DNA of 64,000 nt, taken from positions 18,366,988 through 18,430,987 of the forward strand of contig CM049320.1 of assembly GCA_026874595.1 (NCBI GenBank), given 5' to 3'. Shown one piece after another: positions 12,710 to 26,560 of this stretch. The notes under the pieces were generated by a model that saw only the letters and a list, made by a program, of their open reading frames with translations, was not told the origin of the DNA and ran no database searches. Position 1 is the first letter of the stretch, and each line of letters starts with the position of its first letter. Source of the stretch: Sipunculus nudus (Eukaryota; Annelida; Sipuncula; Golfingiida; Sipunculidae). The translations under genes were made by a program, and so were the position numbers.

Positions 12710-14515
12710 AATTCTACAATTGTGTATTGTGATGGATGATTTAACGGTTAATAACAGTACAGGCAGATGCATATTTGTTTAAGTTTTGAACTGTTAAGTA
12801 ACACCGATACTTGATACCTATATTGAACGTTTTGAATAAATCCCACGGAGATTCATCCCGCTGGACATTTATAATAGATTATTGCGATCTTGAAGATCAT
12901 ATAACTCTTTCACTTGTCTGGGCGAAATATTGTTATTAATCATGTTACATTAAAGGTTATGCAGGTCAAATTAACATCAAATTCTTTAAGCAGTGGTAAA
13001 TCAACTGAGAAGAAATTGAGGTGTACCAAATATGTTCACCATAGTGAAAAGGTTTGTATTTTAACGAGACTGTTATAAAAGTACATGGAATCATGGAATA
13101 GGGCATTTGAGGCTGTTTAAATATCATGGTTTTGATGGGAATTCAAGAGTACAAGAATGGAAATTCTTAATATATTCCAAAGAAAGAACAATATCATTCG
13201 TCAAAATATTTTTCGCACGTGTAAGACAAAAATTGCACTCCCAACAAGAGGGGACATTGGTCTTCTGTCAGTTTTCCCCCTGGTTAATACCCATTAGAGT
13301 TTGCTGGATAAGTAGACGGCCCTTAAATGCACGCTTTTGCATGACTGGTCAGATTATCGATGGCGTTCTGACATTACCAGACCGCTGATCGAATAAAGAA
13401 TAACATCGGATCTGTATTTCTTCTTGCGTGGATTGCCTCTATAGAGATCGTCCGCAAATCATGTGGCTCGTTCCATTGCTCACTCTATATATTTCAAATA
13501 GGACACACGGCCAAAATGCACCAAAACCTCTTGCCACTTTATTATACTAGTTCCCCGAAATCCCCCCCCCCCGAAATGTGCGGCCTGGAGCGGACGGCCC
13601 CTGTCGCCCCAAAACCTGGGTACGCCACTGCCACCCTTTAACTGCATACAACCAACATATGTATTGGGTTTATTCTCTGATTGTAATTATTATGTAGCCT
13701 CCGTGGGTTCTACTATGTTTCTATGCAAAATTATAACCATACATATGCCTTAGCGTATTATAAAGAAATAACACATTTATATTTTAATCCTTTCGTTACA
13801 AAGCCTATCGGTTCTATAAAGAATACAGCCTAAAACACCGCTGATCCTAATAAGTATCGACTCCCATTAATAGTTAACTCACAGGTATTGAAATGGATGT
13901 CGCCAGTGGCACCAAAATCTGCTTCCATCAGGATCTCTGTCCATTTGCAGGATAATGGCGAATAGTACATACAGGAGTGATGCAGTCCAGGGGTAGGCGT
14001 GACGAGGAACAAATGTTGTACATTTTTTTATACAGATATTATGGAAGCGTTTTGCCGTTGTCCGGTTAAAGAAAAAAAATATCTATCTCGCACGTACGAC
14101 ATAATATCTTGTCCGTACGTCACGCTATTTAGTGCATACGACGTAATCGGTCTCTGGGGTCAGGTCCACAGACTTCACAACCGGCCATCTGATACATGTA
14201 CTAGCAATATTTATAATTCGAACACAGAAAAAGACAAAAAAGAAAATTAAAATCCATCACTCATTGATGTTTGATATAATCTGGGAGGTAGAGTACGGAA
14301 ATTTAATACAATTGTTTTCCTCATATATCAGGCCAAACTGGTGGTTAAATGTGAACAGTAGATTGATCTGATTTTCCAGTAAGTATAAACTCGTATGTGG
14401 TGCATGTGGGTGTAACAATTGTGAGCACAACACCGTTCGCTGTACTCTAAATTGCATGAAATTATACTGATGGGGTGAAGCACTTCGTTTCATAATATAT
14501 GAATCTTGCACCTCG
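12710..14515. repeat. Block P, copy 2
   Basis: Follows copy 1 (598-3000) in order, with small indels; it lacks part of the segment equivalent to 2100-2640. It ends at a (TA)n run at 14520-14563. No conserved reading frame. Confidence 0.75.
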
Positions 14516-14517
14516 TG

Positions 14518-14566
<49 letters not shown>

Positions 14567-14929
14567 TCAGGTAATAATGTGTGGGGTGCCATGTTTTTTA
14601 ACCTTACCATGTCAACAATGGCTAACAGATGTATCCTACGCGAACAAGAGAAGCTACAAACATTACATACAAAATAACCACACCGCCTAACAAAAAAAAA
14701 TACTTTAATACGTGGAGGCATCACACAATGAAAACCCCACAATATCACACACACACGCACCAAACGATATTTGGACAACCAACACAACTAAGTCACATGA
14801 AGAGTGCGATATAGATTACAGGACAACTGCGGATAGAGACAATAATGCATTGATGTATTCTATTAAGTCTTTACACAAACAGGCCGCGGGGGGGGGGGGG
14901 GGGGGGATTGCAATTTCCTTTCGCAATGC
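14516..14929. other. Spacer with (TA)n and a poly-G run
   Basis: Contains (TA)n at 14520-14563 and about 20 consecutive G at 14887-14906. The segment 14570-14880 is matched by 28850-29140 and, inverted, by about 53175-53490, so it belongs to the duplication. No gene. Confidence 0.7.
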
Positions 14930-15330
14930 TCCTCTGAACACTCCGCCCAGGATGGTGTGTGTTTATATATTGCGATGAGGTGGCATGAACCCTGAAGGGT
15001 TTTCCGCTTGTTTTTATTGAGTCATCAGGTGTGTTCTTGTCATATGTCTCGTCACATGCTCTGACGGCCCACAAGAGGCACAGGATTTAGTCTTGCAATA
15101 CAACACTAACACAGCGGCATCTAGCAAAACATTTAACATTCGAGAAATTATATATATTGGTGACATATATAAAAACAAGATCACAGAGGGCGCTATGTTT
15201 TGAAATTTTACATTTTTGTCGTGTATAAAACAAACAATGTAGATCTGAAGACAAAAATGGATAGTTTAAAATTTATTTTAATAACACTTTGCTAAATATC
15301 AAGTAAGCGTATAAATGAATCTGTTAACAT
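14930..15330. repeat. Block Q, copy 2
   Basis: Same landmarks as copy 1 (cgcccaggatggtgtgtg near 14943; ttttattgagtc near 15013). Immediately 3' of pseudogene B on the gene strand. Confidence 0.75.
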
Positions 15331-15620
15331 CTTGTTATTCTAATGTTATATTACACTTTTAAACACAAAATACACCAATCATGCCCATTCTGGCGAATCC
15401 AGTTAATACACAACTAACTTGATAACAGTAAGTGAACAAAAATCGGACAGTAAGTTTTACCATTGTCTGAACTACAATCACATGTACCTTCATTGGACAA
15501 GGACATTGTTGTTACTCTCGATTAAAGCTTGATCTGTTTATATTCCATACAAACGACATACCGTTCTCTTGGTCTCTGGTAACAATGAGGCAGCAGTTCC
15601 AAAGTCCATGGTTAACGTGA

Positions 15621-18600
15621 TTACATCGATACCCGATGGTGGTGGATACGCAGATTAATTGCGGTAGTCACATGACCATCTGCTTTCGGGTGATAGTTAC
15701 AAGTGTAGCTGCAGAGCATGACGTCACCTTCTCCCTTGTAGGTGGTAGGACAGCGGCGGTGAAGTTTTTCTTGTCCCTCGGTGCGGACGGTCCCACATAC
15801 CAACACCGCACCACAGGAGCCTCCCGTCATTGTAACATTGACCACCGCCGTGATGATCGGAGCCTCGCAGTCAAAGTGATAGCTCAGCATTCCAGGAGGG
15901 CTGGATGGAACTCCATGGCAGACCAGAGGGTTAGTTTTGTGAGATGACACCATGGGACCAGAGCCAGTCGTGGTAACAGCAGGTTCTGAAAACACAGCGC
16001 AAAAAATCTTCACAGAGGAGGGTCACTAACATGTCAAATATTGTGAAAGTACATTGAAGAGTCGACTCACTAGAGGTCATGAGAAGTTTCGTCGCTGAAG
16101 TTTACCCAGCTATGGATATATTAATTTAACTAAAATGGTTTTCATAAATGAATTGTGCGTACACTCATTTGACATGTGAACGGATTTAATGTAAGTCTGC
16201 CATTAGCATGAAGCACAGAATATTCAATTTTTTAGAAATGTATAGAAAAATAAAGAATCATTTTATATTGAGGTACATGTGGCATCGCGTCCTGTTTAGT
16301 GTTTTGACATTAACATTACATTAGCAGGAACAGATGATCTGGAGCTCATGCAACCCATTTCACCATATGAAGTAGTTCAATGTCCAGTATTTTTTTTCCT
16401 ATAACTTTGTATCATGCTGTTCTCCTCACCGTTACATAGATCTTTACCATCGCCCTATTTGGTTTTATTGTCCATCATCAGATAGTTATGTTCTCCTGGA
16501 GCACTAATGGATTATACCAATGGTGATATAATTGTGATATAATTTAGAAGTAATAAATGTTTTGCTTCCGCTTTGTGTGCCTGCTGGTAATGTCCATTTT
16601 ACCCTCCGTCCGTTGTTAATGCGACAGTTCGAAATGCAATGCAAGGTGCAAGTTTCGAAAGCTATGTGCAAACCTTGCAACTAGGGTGGTTCCTGATGAA
16701 TCATTATGAAATGTGACGCAAATTTTACTGCAGGCGCATGTTGTCCTTTATAAATCCCTGCTCAGTCCGCAGCGTTAGAATCCTTACGTACTGGTAATTA
16801 AATATATTGAGTGGTTAAGAAGTTGCGCCACACTCAACCGAAACAGTTGGAGGTATAAACACTTGAGTGTATGTTAATATTTTTCAGTTATACCCGGTAC
16901 AATTCCGATCACATATAACTTCAAACAGTCACGTTGTCACTCTACAGAATTCTTGCGAGTAATGGTTTGCCAGGGTCGAAAAAAAAATTGCATGACCTTG
17001 TTGCTCCCGCTTTAGTCTAGATATTCCCGAATGCAGACCCATTTCAGAAACATCTTGCATTGGCAAATTACAAATGAATTACATTTTTTGGTGGAACTAT
17101 TCTGCCGATGGTAATGATATGTTTTGACATGGCTTTCATCCCTCCCCTTCAACTTCGAGATATGACTTCGTTACATTGGCTTTACTTGATTGTGAACAAT
17201 TACTGAACAAATTAGAGAAAACAAATATTCGAATTTAGCTTTAGAAAGCTTTCAGATAGAGCTGTAGGAGCATAGAGGTTTTATACAAAATGAAACCTCA
17301 TGCCCATGACTGGTTGTCTCTGTCCGTGTTGTGCACCGGTTACATAATCACAACTACAACTTCTACTATTTCTACTACTAAAAGTCAGGGCTATGTACAG
17401 CAAGTCTTCAATACAGTTCTTGATTTATTTCCCTATTTAAACTTACATGGTACAGAAAATGAGAATTTGGGATTCGCATGAAGAGGAAAGATTTTAGTAT
17501 CAATCGATAAAGGTTTGTAGTGACTATTATTAAATTATTAACTCATCTTTTGTTTTGTCAAAAATAATGTAAAACATCAGATATTTGTATCAGATATCAT
17601 TAATATAAAAATTTACCAATCTTTGCCTCGATATGAACAAGGACACCTAGAGCTCTCCTTGCATTTGGGTTGGACCCTTGCACAACATGACCCAAAGGTA
17701 TTTTTTGTCGTAAATGGCCTCTCCAAGAACAGGTTTCGTTTGTAGATTACAACAGTCATCCTTCGCCACTGGTATAACGCCACCATCTTATAGAGTTCGG
17801 GTAGTGAACACCAACAACTTGGTTAATGAACGCCTGGTACCTGTCCTGTGCAGGAAGGGTGAATATCTACCGAAACAACTAAGTAGAGCCGTATAAATAT
17901 ATGATGATATAAGTACCTGCATATATAAAATCCTTAAATGACACAGTAATGCCTAAAAATATATAAAATTCATGATAAGATTTTCATGATCATTACACCG
18001 AGTTTAGAGTTAATAAACAAGGAAAGGAAGCAAAGGAAAAATCTTATGATGAAGACACATGAGACAAGATACATATTAGGAAAGGGATCTGAAATACCAG
18101 TGCGGATACTGATGTGAATATTCCAAGGTTGCTCTTATTCTTAGAAAATAACTGGTTTTCACAGATGAATTAAGCTTATACATCTCTATGTGCAGTCTTC
18201 TAATGAGAGACTGAGAGACATAGCGTGTTTTAAAAACCTGCTTTCCAGGTTCTGATACGATGATTTTCGTTTTGTTGTGAAGGCGGTAGGTTTTCTCACT
18301 TATGACGTCCCATAGACTAAGGTACACTACTCCTGACTTTTTTTGCGTAGAACTCCCATGCAAGTACATGACCTTTTACGTTGATAGTATTCGCAGGATA
18401 AATATTTAAGTATGAACCCTGAGTGTATGGAAAATCAGTAGCTGGGTTCCCCTCAGTGAGATATGCTGTTAAGAAAAGGTATAGGTATATAAATATAATC
18501 GAAAAAGGAAGGTTTTAAACACATTTAGGTATCATTATTGTCTAAAACCCCTATATCTAAAAGTAATCAAAAAGTGATTTATATTCATATAAGAACCCAG

Positions 18601-18964
18601 GTATACATTATTTTAAACCTGGTAGAGTGATATTTTTGATGGTATACATATTTCTGAATTGTTCACTATAGTAGGATTGTACTTTTCCAGGGAAACATCA
18701 TAGAGCAGAGAAAGTCTAAGCAAGAGACATAATTTCACTATTACACATGAATAAATATAACCCATAAATGACAATTTAGGCAACCACTGACAGAGGACTT
18801 TCCATAACCATGGTGCATAATGGAACCGCCCATGAATTTCGTCGAAACAATCCTAAAAAAAACACAACGAAGAACAATGAAAAGAACGCCTTACCATATA
18901 CTTCTGCAAAAACGGGAGCAGTTGTAATCAATAGAAGTAGAGCAATTGCCGGAACAGGAGCTAT
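15621..18964 (-). pseudogene. Copy B of the secreted glycoprotein gene, broken
   Basis: The exon equivalents are 18895-18964, 18238-18465, 17617-17866 and 15621-15985, with all six splice dinucleotides still visible. The start codon is changed from ATG to ATA. Exon 2 has one extra A in the A-run after TTCTACGC (about 18346-18352), which shifts the frame. Exon 3 has a one-base gain (ATAAGATGG) that leads to an early TGA, then a one-base loss in the GACAAAAAATACC run. Exon 4 is fully open with all family cysteines up to RRC and the LCSYTC motif, but its C-terminus differs (ends HHHRVSM). These defects cannot give a family-length product. Confidence 0.85.
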
Positions 18965-19019
18965 GTTGTTCCGCGGTCACTTTTTAGACTTTGTTAACAA
19001 CAGAAGCCTTTCAGCTTCT

Positions 19020-19386
19020 TAAGTAAATTACGTATTCTGTAGGTTGGGTTAACAATGAAATGATCGATAATGTTGTCCTATATATCGTTAACAGCTCATT
19101 TGGACCTTTAGGACCTTTAGGATCATTCGGTATGTTAGCCGATCCAAGTACTTAATAATTCAGCTGATCAATTAGCATTTCAACTATATATTTCTCAATA
19201 GTAGTGTATACAATTGAAGATCGATACCCCATTGTCATGGTATTCTCATTGATCGGGATTGACATTTCCCCTAAAGACCGTATGTTTTGTAATAGCCTTG
19301 ATGAAATGCTACATAGACATGTAATACAGTAAGGCCATTCTTAATGGTACAGGTGGTATTTTTATGAACAAATGTTATCACGTTTT
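19020..19386. repeat. Block R, copy 2, 5' portion
   Basis: Matches 9040-9340 and 46080-46410, with landmarks TTCAGCTGATCAATTAGCAT and GATATTTTT-like sequence near 19355. No gene. Confidence 0.6.
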
Positions 19387-20597
19387 AATAGACCTTTTCC
19401 GTTTCACTCGCGACACCTATCGGCGATATTTAACATTTATGGTTCGGGGTTGTACACGTGTACAGGAATCAAAGGCGGAAGCAGTTGCATTATTTGGGCC
19501 CTGTTGAATATAATTGACTTAACCACAGTATCATCCATTATTGACCTAAGCCCACCATAAAAAACAAAAGTATATTGCAATATAAATTAAAACAAGGAGG
19601 GGGCCTTATTTTATCTTATATTGAACTTATATTATAGCCTTTGATGCGGGGTCGACCAGGGGATGTTAAAATCAATGTGAAAAAGCTCGTCTTGGGCTAA
19701 ACATATTATGATGTGAAAACGGTCCACATATAAACAGACTACTGGTGAAATGACGTGTATCAACACAGACACAGGTTGCTAACTAAAATTGGTAGCGTCC
19801 TTGGCAACCGTGTAGAGAAGACGTTCATGTACCTTTTATTCGTGAAATATGAATGTCCCATATATACCCAGTTAGCACAAAACAGTTCGTATAGAAAATA
19901 TTCTTAAAATGTTAAAAAAACATGGTTATAACAATGCTTTGAACCCTTGTCCAAGTAAGTGTTCCCTTATCCTGTCATAAATTATAATTTGCTGTAAAAT
20001 ATGTATTTTTTTCAATTCGTTTAATTGTTACATTTTAAAAATTTCTCATGAAAAAATTGTATAATATCTTAGAACTTAATCAAAATATTTCTTTCATATA
20101 TACATTATTTTGACAGAGCTGTAAATATAATCAATAACTAAAGATACTATTCTTATATATAGGTTTATATTTTTCAACAATACATTAAAAGTTCAAACGA
20201 ATTTGTCACATTTTAAAAAGTTTAACTTTTTTTAGCTATGAAATTTTAGGAATGTTTTTTGATTTTTCAAATGGTCTATTAAGACATCTGTGAAACTGAT
20301 CGAAAATCTTTGTAAAATGTTTTGTGCTGCATGGATATATTCACACGTTAACTTACCAATTTCAATAAATCAATTTTATTAACAAAAGTGTACAATGCTG
20401 TGTCACTTGGGTATACTTGCATTCTGTTTACTATTTATTGGTCACCCGAACACTAAGGACTCAAAATAAAATGAACAAGATATCCTCGTCTCCCCTGTAC
20501 ACTTCTGGTCAAATGCTGCCGGGGGGACTGCTGACCCGAACCCTTTACATGACAGAGCAAACGCACGCAGTGCGCATGCTCGTGAAAAAGGTCTATT
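19387..20597. mobile_element. 1.2 kb TIR element inserted in block R
   Basis: The left end reads AATAGACCTTTTCCGTTTCA and the right end is the reverse complement CAATAGACCTTTTTCACGAG, giving imperfect terminal inverted repeats led by AATAGACCTTTT. The flanks join to the uninterrupted sequence seen at 46413 (cattttaatttatttccacc) and near 9330, which serve as empty sites. The target duplication is not resolved. No transposase frame is visible, so it is non-autonomous; class uncertain. The + ORF at 20417-20665 crosses its right end. Confidence 0.7.
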
Positions 20598-21142
20598 GGT
20601 TATTTCCACCCACTAATATGACTCAACTCGCTGCGTACTTTGAGGACCCCCCCGGCTTAACCTAACAGTAAAACGTTTGTGTTAGTATTCATAACACAGG
20701 GATGGTCGGGGACTCCACACTTTGCACAACTTATTTTTTTTTTTTAAATAAAAATCTTTGTAATTTTTGGACAATAAAGAACTGCGCACATACACACAAA
20801 CAAGTAAAGCGTTTAATGAAATTATTATAGTTTTTTTGCCCTTTTGGTGCTTTTATCCAGCTTTAGTGTCCTAAAAGCATATGTTCTGATATTAAGTTTG
20901 GTACTTCATTAACAATGCACTTCCTAAGTAAAAGGTCGCGTGTAGAGGAATAGTCCTGATATACCGGCATTTGATATAATCAGTTGTTAAGGGTATAGTT
21001 GATATTTCAACAACAAATATGATTCCAGTTATGTTTGGCATTTCCACCTTCCAGTATCTTACGTCACCCCTTCATAGAGTCAATCAAATAGGTGTTTTAA
21101 AATGCGTTTCTTTATCGATTTCATCCTATACATGAATCCGCA
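20598..21142. repeat. Block R, copy 2, continued
   Basis: Resumes the duplication with CACTAATATGACTCAACTCG, as at 46433, and continues to GATTTCATCCTATACATG, as at 46967. Non-coding. Confidence 0.65.
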
Positions 21143-21144
21143 TA

Positions 21145-22089
21145 CTGTGAAAGTGGTTTTGTTAGCGGGGTTTTCATTATCGCGCTTCGCGGGAGCGTGA
21201 TTTGCGCTTAATTAAGAACACGCGTTATTTCAAACACCCATACCATGTCCGTGTAGTTTACTTTTTTACCGTCAGGTGCCGACACTATTGTTAGATACAA
21301 GTAAAGTTTGGCGAATTGAATAGACGATCCTGTGTCATATAGATGGCTAATGTTTGAAGGGGCACTGAGAATTTGAACTGTTTTTATATACAAAATTTAT
21401 TTTGTATGCACAAAAGTCTGGTGTTTTTTCATCGTAATTTTGGTATTCAATCGGGCGGCGTGTAGGAGGTTGTGATGTTACTAGCTGGTCCATGCGACTG
21501 TTCGCTACTTGGAAGACTGAGTTCTCGCCTGACACACAGTCACTTGAGTCTGGGAATCCCTCCTTGTGGGTTCGCTTGAGTTTAGGCTACTTTAACCAGG
21601 ATGTTACAGTAGTCATGTTGCTTGTTAGCCTTTGAAGACCTTTAGAACTGCCCTCCAAATGTCTTTGAAGTACGACTGAGAGCTAGCCACGATTGTGGTC
21701 AGCTTTGTTTGTTGTTCACACATAGCAGGCTGCTACTGTACTATTTTTGGGAATCACAGTTGCTGTTGTTGAGCAATTCTACAATTTATTCATATGTCAA
21801 ACAGCGTATCTCAGTGCGGTAGGCTACCAAAACATCATCAAACGTAATTAATCCCCGTAATTACGTATTGTTTACCCCGTGCAATCACGGTACTACCCAG
21901 TTAGCCTGTTAGGTGGAAGGTAGGCTGCGTTACAAACCTATCTTTTATGTAATCGTTCAAATATTTTGATAATTTGATACATATTGAATTTCCCGTACAT
22001 ACCGATTTTCCCGACAATTCAAACTGCGCTAATCATAAAAAATGGAAAAAGCCCAAAATTCAGACGCGCCAAGTTAACCACTTCCAAAG
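21145..22089. mobile_element. 945-bp DNA element flanked by TA duplications
   Basis: The left terminus is CTGTGAAAGTGGTTTTGTTA and the right terminus, reverse complemented, is CTTTGGAAGTGGTTAACTTG. The TA dinucleotide occurs on both sides (21143-21144 and 22090-22091). The paralogous site near 46980 (gcatatatccccttt) is unoccupied. A TA target suggests a Tc1/mariner-like or other TA-targeting non-autonomous element; no transposase is present. Minus ORFs of 61-62 codons inside have no recognisable content. Confidence 0.75.
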
Positions 22090-23590
22090 TATGTCCCCTT
22101 CATATCTTATCGAGACTAAATTTTGTCAGAGATGTTTATCAATATGATACTCTAACAGTAGACTCCCTTGTTAATCTTCCCAAATCGCGCTCTGAAACCC
22201 GAAAAAACAACCCTTTATGGATTTTCAACATTTTTTCTAAATTAAAATTTTTGTACTAATGTCTCAGACGAGTTCGAAAGCCGGTTAACCTGACCTTAAT
22301 CTTCAAGGTCAAATCAGCCGATATAAAAATTATTTGTGAATGCTGTGGGGATGTTCCCATAAGAAGGGGAGACATATCTGTTTTTGCAATTCAAAAACAA
22401 CCTTATTCTAGTTCTTATTCTGTTTCGTTTCTCTTTATTATCTACGCGTGTACATAAATTAGGACTGTAACTTATCTGACTACCCCATTCCGTATTTATA
22501 CGCATTTTACCTAGACACTTTATCATTTACCAAACGGCCATACCTTTTTTCCGCTTTGATACATTTCATCTATATGTCTAAATCATATATTTAGTACCTT
22601 TTCTGTATGTATATAGACTAAATAACTCCTGTATCTCCGGTGTTCCCTGCGTTTTATCATTAAGCTGTCTCTCAATATCTATATTGTATTTTTCTTTGTA
22701 TACCACATTGTGTAATTTTGTTTTCTACCTTTTATTATATTGTATTTATTGTATTTTATATTGTATAGCGTATTTACAGGGCCGAAATATAAACAGAAGT
22801 GTATTCTGTTTGCAGGTTACCCTAGAATAGGTTGTAATAAATAAATAAACGTTACGTAGAACACGAAATCCATAAAATTCTCTTTTAACACGATTATTGC
22901 CGAGAAAGGTGGTCCCAGGGTACAGAGTTGAGCAAATACCCTAGTGGTGTCAGGTTGCATTCTAAGGGTTTAATATAAAATAATAGAATGTTAGCTAGTA
23001 TATATAAGGGGAAATATTCGCAAATCAAAACACTGGAATAATTTCCTGAACAGAAGCCTTGTTGCTTTTCGGACAATCCTGCGATTTTAATAAAAACATT
23101 TTTTATGGTAACGAATTTCCTTCCAGTAATTATAGCGAAGTATGTAAACACAATATAATGAGAAAATCCATTCATACTATTTCAATTTAATCGAGGCTCC
23201 ATTGACTCTATATCCTCATTCGTCGGAATGGACATTTACATGATGACCATTTGTCCATAGAATGGCCTTTACAAAATGTCAGGTTGGCATATAATATATT
23301 ATCTTATTTATTATACAGGTGATATTTCAATGTACAACACTTATTCCATTGATAATTATTATTTCCACCATTCAGTGTGTTAGGCCACAACCTATATCTG
23401 TATTGTGTTTTTCGCCTGAAAGTATTAATTATGTAGTCTCCTTGGCTTGTAATATGTTTCCATGAAAAACTAGAACCATACGTTTGGCTCAGAATATTAA
23501 AGAAACTAACATTTTATAATTAAATATTTTCGTTACAGAGCCTATGGATAGGAACTTGCACAAATAAAATCATTTTTATTTTTCTTGGAC
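22090..23590. repeat. Blocks R end and S, copy 2
   Basis: Matches 46990-48560 in order, including CAGACGAGTTCGAAAGCCGG at 22265 (also 47147). At 22490 the block S sequence is uninterrupted where units at 11470 and 25717 carry foldback-element remnants. No gene; the 22894-23175 minus frame is not conserved in the other copies. Confidence 0.65.
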
Positions 23591-24430
23591 ATTATCTATA
23601 TCAATGTATAGAGAAAAAGAAATTATTTCTTATGGCACCAAGCTAACAATATAATTATGATCAACAAGCGAGATATTTAAAAATAAAGTGTCTGAAATGT
23701 GCACATTTTTGTTCACCTGTCCATTTAATTAAGCCCTCTCCTAACTGTGACCATAAGAAGAGGCCAGACGCACCCAAGGGACAAACACTGACAGCTGAAA
23801 GCTTACCGTCACATACAAAGGCAGCCAAGCATGACTTCTCCTGAAACCAGACCCAAACACATCAGGAAACTACACCCACTCACATTATGCCACGGCCACA
23901 TTTACGCAACCTGGGACTTTTGGAAGAACAAGTAAACCTTTCATGAATAATTTTATTATTTATTTATTTATTTATTTTAAAATACATTTCATGTGAACTT
24001 TTGGCAGCTTGTTATCATTTGATTGCACCAGTTTTAAAACGTGTATAAAAAACATATATATATATATATATATGTATAATGGAAAAATAAAGGAAATAGA
24101 TGAATAATTATATTAAAACTGATTTTCAACTGTTCATTAATGAACGTTGGAATATAAAGAAAATATGTGTAACACAGTACAAATAAATATACACAATGTT
24201 ACCATGTTCAATAAATAAATGCATATACAACTGCATATATTCAGACAATGTGGACGTTGTATTGTTGTATGTTATCCCACAGCTGAACAGGTCGTATCTA
24301 TCTCCTGCTCAGGCATGATGTACCTGAACAAATAAAATACATAATTTGATAAAAAAATATAATTATACAGGTTATACAATATCTTTCAATGTGGGAATTA
24401 TATTTATTAACCACGACGCTTATACTTTAG
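23591..24430. other. Unexplained insert with (ATTT)n and (TA)n
   Basis: Not matched in the other units by eye. It includes a more GC-rich patch at 23740-23930 and (ATTT)n at about 23948-23980, then (TA)n at 24054-24075. A minus-strand open stretch of about 60 codons crosses the GC-richer patch but has no recognisable motif. Possibly an inserted element whose ends I cannot define. Confidence 0.4.
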
Positions 24431-26560
24431 TCTTTATTCAGAACGCGTAATGTCATGAGTTATTTATAGGCAGGATAAAAAGTTGACTGTTCAATGGGAC
24501 ACTTTTCCATTTACGCTTAGAAATGCCAACGTACGAAACAGTTTGATAAGGTTTGTTATTCCCTTATTTGCCTGTACATAATTATGTCTTCCCTCCTAAA
24601 GGGGTAGAAATAGAGTGTTAGGTCTCTAGTAGGCGTCGGCGTCGTCGTCTGTGTCATTTCTTGAGGGTTGGTATCCTTTACAAAATGCGGTTAACTGATT
24701 ATATTTGACAAAACGATGCATGATTATTTATGTTAAATATTGTAAAAAATATTTTTAATAGAATTAACTGATATTAATAACTGTAGTATTTTAGGAAGGC
24801 ATGCACACCAATAAATAAAATATGCGCATCCATATATTAAATATTAAACTTAATTTAAAAGAAAAACAAGGGAGTAATGTATTTACAGTGTCTTCATAAA
24901 TAATTAGACATTTTAAACAACAATATTTATTAATAATTTATCACTGATGTACAATATACTTTTTTCAGATTTCTTCTACTATTTAGAGTTGCATATTACA
25001 GATGACCTGTCTTTAACAATATCTCAGAAATGTACATTAATATATAACTTATGATAACTAAAAAATGAATTATATAAACAAAATGATTGCAAGTCCATAT
25101 GTCTTGGTCTTTTTTCAACTGAACAACCAATTTTAATGTCACAGCAAGTAAGCTATAGCCACTTTGCAGGACCCATGCGTCCAAGAGACACCATAAACAT
25201 TGGACAATAAATTAGTTTTAGGCAAATATTTTTATCAGATGGTTTCTATAAACAACACAGAATACACCAATGCCCAAGTAATATTCAAATACTGGTTTAT
25301 GATACCAGTTTAAAAATTATTATAATTATTATATTGGTAATATATTTTTAAAAATTAATACTGATATGACCTATGGACTTCATCAGATATAATTATTAAG
25401 GGCTAAAATATTAAAAGACCCCAAACAAGAAAGTATTGTCTCAGCCTACATATAAAGATTGCCATTAATTTCAAAATAGTTAATTATGCGAACTTATATT
25501 TAATAATATTACTGAAATATCATATGTCATATACAATGCCAAATATATAAGGAAATGCCATCACATCACAATTTCAATCTCGTATATGCAGATTTTAAAC
25601 TCTTCTGAATGATACCCAGCGGATTTTAAACTAACCTAGGCGAAATCGCAATCGCAATCTCGTCTATGCAAATCAAAATCCTCCTGAAGTTCGATCTCAT
25701 CTGTGACATATACGCTTTTTACCTAGACTCGTAATCATTCATCGTACAACCATACTTTTTTACGCTACGATATATTTCATCTATATATTAAAATCAAAAG
25801 TCTCCCATATGTTTAACACTTTTTCAGCTTGTATATAGACTAAATAACTCTTGTATCTGTGGTATTCATTGCTTCTGTCTTACAATTTATGTAACTGTAT
25901 CTGTATCTATGTAATCTTTTTTTTGTATACCGCATGATGTAGTTTAATGGACCTTTGGGACGCTGCGAGAGTTTTCTTCTCTATTTATATTTTAAACAAG
26001 TGTATTTACAGGGAAAATATGTAAACAGAAGTTTATTTGGATGCAGGTTACCCTAGAATGGATTTTAATAAATAAATAAATGTTACAAAGTTTAAAAGAT
26101 TCCCTTTGAACCCATTATTGATGAGAGAGGCAGTCCAAGGAGTTGTGCATATTCCCTAATGGAATTAGGTTGCGTTTTAAGCGTTTAATATAAAATAATA
26201 GAATGTAAACAAGTTTTTTTTCATAACAAGTTTCTTTTCAGTAATTATAGGGAAGTGTGCTTTATATATTTAGCTGAGTACACACGATAGAAAGAGAAAA
26301 CCCGTTCATTTAACTTTATCAAGGCTCCATAGACTATATATCCTAATTGATGAGGATGGATATTTAAGTGAAGACCCTCTATCCTCGAATGGCCGTCACA
26401 AAATGTTGAGTTAACATTTAATATATTCCAATTATTAATTATACAGGTGATATTTCAGTCTACAACAGATATCCCGTTAATAATTATTATTTCCGCCATT
26501 CAGTATGTTAGGCCAGCGATCAGTGGCCCACCTAGCCTCAATGCTAGGTCTTAGAAATTG
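24431..26560. repeat. Second block S set within the B-C interval, with foldback relic
   Basis: 24480-24720 matches 10020-10260. 24720-25717 matches the relic at 10262-11470, including the degenerate terminus CATCTGTGACATATACGC. 25715-26560 matches block S again. Thus the B-C interval carries two S-type blocks (22470-23590 and 25715-26560), which accounts for part of its extra length. No gene. Confidence 0.65.

Noticed and set aside
14887-14906. Poly-G runs here and at 48977, 53162 (as C) and 60354 as regulatory G-quadruplex sites
   Set aside because: They are simple homopolymers, partly carried by the duplicated spacer, with nothing to tie them to regulation.
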